From Okibacterium sp. HSC-33S16 (lineage in GTDB: Bacteria > Actinomycetota > Actinomycetes > Actinomycetales > Microbacteriaceae): DNA of 64,000 nt. Below, one piece after another: positions 62,371 through 64,000 of this stretch; position 1 is the stretch's first letter; the number at the start of each line of letters is the position of its first letter. The notes below the pieces were generated by a model, which was not told the origin of the DNA, did not search any database, and saw only the letters and a program-made list of their open reading frames with translations. Position numbers and translations under genes: made by a program. The stretch lies in NCBI RefSeq assembly GCF_024171565.1, contig NZ_JALJZZ010000001.1, positions 682,001-746,000 of the forward strand. The letters are read 5' to 3'.

Positions 62371-63981
62371 TCAGGAGGGCAGCGTCAGTCGAGGGGCGTC
62401 GCTCACGAGGCGGGCGGTGTACGGATGCTGCGGGTCGGTGAAGACGTCGGTGGCGGTACCGGTCTCGACGATGCGTCCGTCCTTCATGACGGCGACTCGG
62501 TCGCTCATGTGCCGCACGACCCCGAGATCGTGGGAGATGAACAGGTAGCTGAGGCCCCGTTCAGCCTGCAGCCGGTTAAGGAGGTCGAGGACCTGCGCCT
62601 GCACGGTGACGTCGAGGGCCGACACCGGCTCGTCACAGACAATCAGCTCGGGTCGTGCGGCGAGGGCTCGAGCGATCGAGACCCGTTGCCGTTGCCCACC
62701 GGAGAGGAACAGCGGGCGGGACTCCGCAACGCCCGTCGGCAGGCCAACAGCGTCGAGGAGCTCGGCAACGGTGGATCGGTCGCCGACCGGGGCGGTATCG
62801 AGGGCGTCGGTGAGGATACGACGCACCGAGTAGCGCGGGTCGAACGAGCTGAGGCTGTCCTGGTAGATCGCTCCGATTCTCGAGCGGAGCGGACGACGAT
62901 CCCGTTCACGCATCGTCGAGAACGGAGCGCCGTCGAGCAGCACATCGCCCTCATCGGCCCGGGTGAGTGCGAGCGCCAGTCGGGCGACGGTCGTTTTACC
63001 TGACCCGGACTCACCGACAAGGCCGAGGGTCTCGCCCCGCGCCACCTCGAATGAAACGTCGTTCACCGCACGGAACCTGTCGCCGGCTCGTGAATAGGTT
63101 TTGACGAGCGAGCGCGCTTCGAGAACCGGGCCAACGGCATCCGTCCATCGAGACGATCGCGCAGGAAGGACCCCGGTGCTGCCCGGGACCAGGGGGGTTC
63201 CGCGTGGCTTATCGGTGGGAACGGCGGCGATGAGGCGACGCGTGTACTCCTCACGCGGGGACTCGAGCAGCGCACGGGTTGGCCCGGCTTCGACGATGCG
63301 CCCGTCTTTCATCACGACGACTCGGTCGGCAATGGCGCTCACCACGGCGAGGTCGTGGCTGATCAGGAGGATGCCGGTTCCGCGGCTCTTGACCTCGGTG
63401 AGGAGGTCGAGGATGCGGGCCTGGATGGTGACGTCGAGCGCGGTGGTCGGTTCGTCGGCGATGACCAGCGGTGGGTCGAGCGCGAGAGCCGCCGCGATGA
63501 GCGCGCGTTGGCGGAGGCCGCCGCTCAACTCGCCCGACCGCAGGGTGAGCGCCCGTTCGGGGTCGGGCATGCCGACCTGCCTGAGCACCTCGATTACCCG
63601 GGCCCGAACGGCCGTGGCCGACAGGGTGGAGTGGAGACGGAGGCTGTCACCGATCTCCCGGCCGAGAGGGCGGAGCGGGTCGAGCGAGACGAGGGCGTCT
63701 TGCAGGACCAGCCCGATTTCGGGGCCGCGGATGCGCCGCCAGTCGCGCTCTGAGGCGGTCGTGAGGTCACGGCCGGAGAGCTGCATCCTCGACGCTGAGA
63801 TGTGGGAACCTCGACCGGCGAGGCCGAGCAGTGACCGGGCCGTCACGCTTTTGCCCGAGCCGGACTCGCCGACGAGAGCGACGCACTGGCCCGGCTCCAC
63901 CGTGAAGGTCAGGTCCTGCACGACGGTGGTATCGCCAAACGCGACGGACAACCCGGTCACCTCGAGCAGTGGTGCGGTCAT
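62371..63981 (-). CDS. ABC transporter, fused dual ATP-binding protein (dipeptide/nickel type)
   Basis: Two Dpp/Opp-type cassettes fused in 536 residues. The first has Walker A GESGSGKS (38-45), LSGGLRQRALIA and IADEPTTALDVT. The second has GESGSGKT, LSGGQRQRVSIARAL and VCDEPVSALDVT, with a Q-loop in AIYQDSLSSFDPR. The DVTVQAQVLDLL after Walker B is typical of peptide, opine or nickel importers. The ATG at 63981 overlaps an upstream frame by ATGA, suggesting it follows a permease gene outside the window. The substrate is unknown. Confidence 0.92.
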   Translation of the reverse strand: MTAPLLEVTGLSVAFGDTTVVQDLTFTVEPGQCVALVGESGSGKSVTARSLLGLAGRGSHISASRMQLSGRDLTTASERDWRRIRGPEIGLVLQDALVSLDPLRPLGREIGDSLRLHSTLSATAVRARVIEVLRQVGMPDPERALTLRSGELSGGLRQRALIAAALALDPPLVIADEPTTALDVTIQARILDLLTEVKSRGTGILLISHDLAVVSAIADRVVVMKDGRIVEAGPTRALLESPREEYTRRLIAAVPTDKPRGTPLVPGSTGVLPARSSRWTDAVGPVLEARSLVKTYSRAGDRFRAVNDVSFEVARGETLGLVGESGSGKTTVARLALALTRADEGDVLLDGAPFSTMRERDRRPLRSRIGAIYQDSLSSFDPRYSVRRILTDALDTAPVGDRSTVAELLDAVGLPTGVAESRPLFLSGGQRQRVSIARALAARPELIVCDEPVSALDVTVQAQVLDLLNRLQAERGLSYLFISHDLGVVRHMSDRVAVMKDGRIVETGTATDVFTDPQHPYTARLVSDAPRLTLPS

Positions 63982-64000
63982 CGGGTGCCTCCCGTACGTC
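63978..64000 (-). CDS. Possible 3' end of an upstream gene (seven codons)
   Basis: In the frame offset from the ABC ATPase, the minus strand reads codons for R-T-G-G-T-R and a TGA that overlaps the next ATG (ATGA). This is how a permease gene of the same operon would be expected to end, but too little is present to be sure. Confidence 0.3.

Noticed and set aside
62360-62380. Inverted repeat GCCCTC-N9-GAGGGC over the stop of the dual-ATPase gene
   Set aside because: Only six pairs, no T-run on the minus strand; could be chance in GC-rich sequence.

Overview
The window reads as a continuous stretch of chromosome from a high-GC Gram-positive bacterium, most likely an actinobacterium of the Micrococcales (Microbacteriaceae-like). 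Supporting signs are the high-GC coding bias, a complete gatCAB operon, paired clpP genes beside clpX, a truncated haemoglobin of the GlbO type, a homologue of the mycobacterial mycothiol-dependent oxidoreductase Rv2466c, oligoribonuclease, and many genes whose start codon lies 6-7 bases after a -10 hexamer (leaderless transcription). I see no prophage, insertion sequence, CRISPR array, integrase or replication origin. Most genes are housekeeping genes.

Layout. 1-6 kb: cysteine desulfurase (5' end cut by the window), mnmA, an MFS transporter and ligA. 6-11 kb: a fatty-acyl-CoA ligase divergent from gatCAB. 11-13.5 kb: an unknown protein, dinB and a GerW/YtfJ-like protein. 13.5-17.2 kb: a TPP riboswitch ahead of a ykoE-ykoD-ykoC thiamine-precursor ECF transporter and an overlapping P-loop kinase. 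17-20 kb: a DD-carboxypeptidase-like protein without its catalytic residues, a small metallopeptidase, tRNA-His, oligoribonuclease and tRNA-Arg. 20-24 kb: a TetR regulator with a palindromic operator, a YhgE/Pip membrane protein and nadE. 24-27.6 kb: a membrane-anchored unknown, a small conserved protein, an aldo/keto reductase, a tailless single-stranded DNA-binding protein and a lipoprotein. 27.6-31.4 kb: ettA, two acyl-CoA thioesterases and an unknown. 31-38 kb (minus strand): phosphotransferase, FAD oxidoreductase, globin, MscS channel and aminopeptidase N. 38-42.5 kb: DsbA-like protein, rpiB, Nei-type glycosylase, amidohydrolase and dps. 42.7-49.5 kb: a two-component pair facing a 1,287-residue zinc-ribbon membrane protein, a gamma-carbonic anhydrase and a small membrane protein. 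49.5-54.3 kb: tRNA-Gly, tRNA-Pro, tig, clpP1, clpP2 and clpX, a protein-folding and proteolysis cluster. 54-64 kb: an M3 peptidase, a methyltransferase, a DHA2 exporter, a small unknown, a GNAT acetyltransferase, valS and a dual-ATPase peptide/nickel-type ABC component.

Intergenic space is tight and no gap exceeds 300 bases. The larger gaps hold tRNAs, promoters, terminators or inverted repeats. The points most worth a second look are the consistent leaderless start signature, four convergent gene pairs that share a palindromic stop tetranucleotide, the degenerate DD-carboxypeptidase, the TPP-controlled transporter with its attached kinase, the very large zinc-ribbon membrane protein, the single-cysteine DsbA-like protein, and a ClgR-like palindrome ahead of clpX. 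I did not find a clear wholly new multi-gene system; the best candidates are the kinase attached to the thiamine operon and the giant membrane protein next to the two-component pair.
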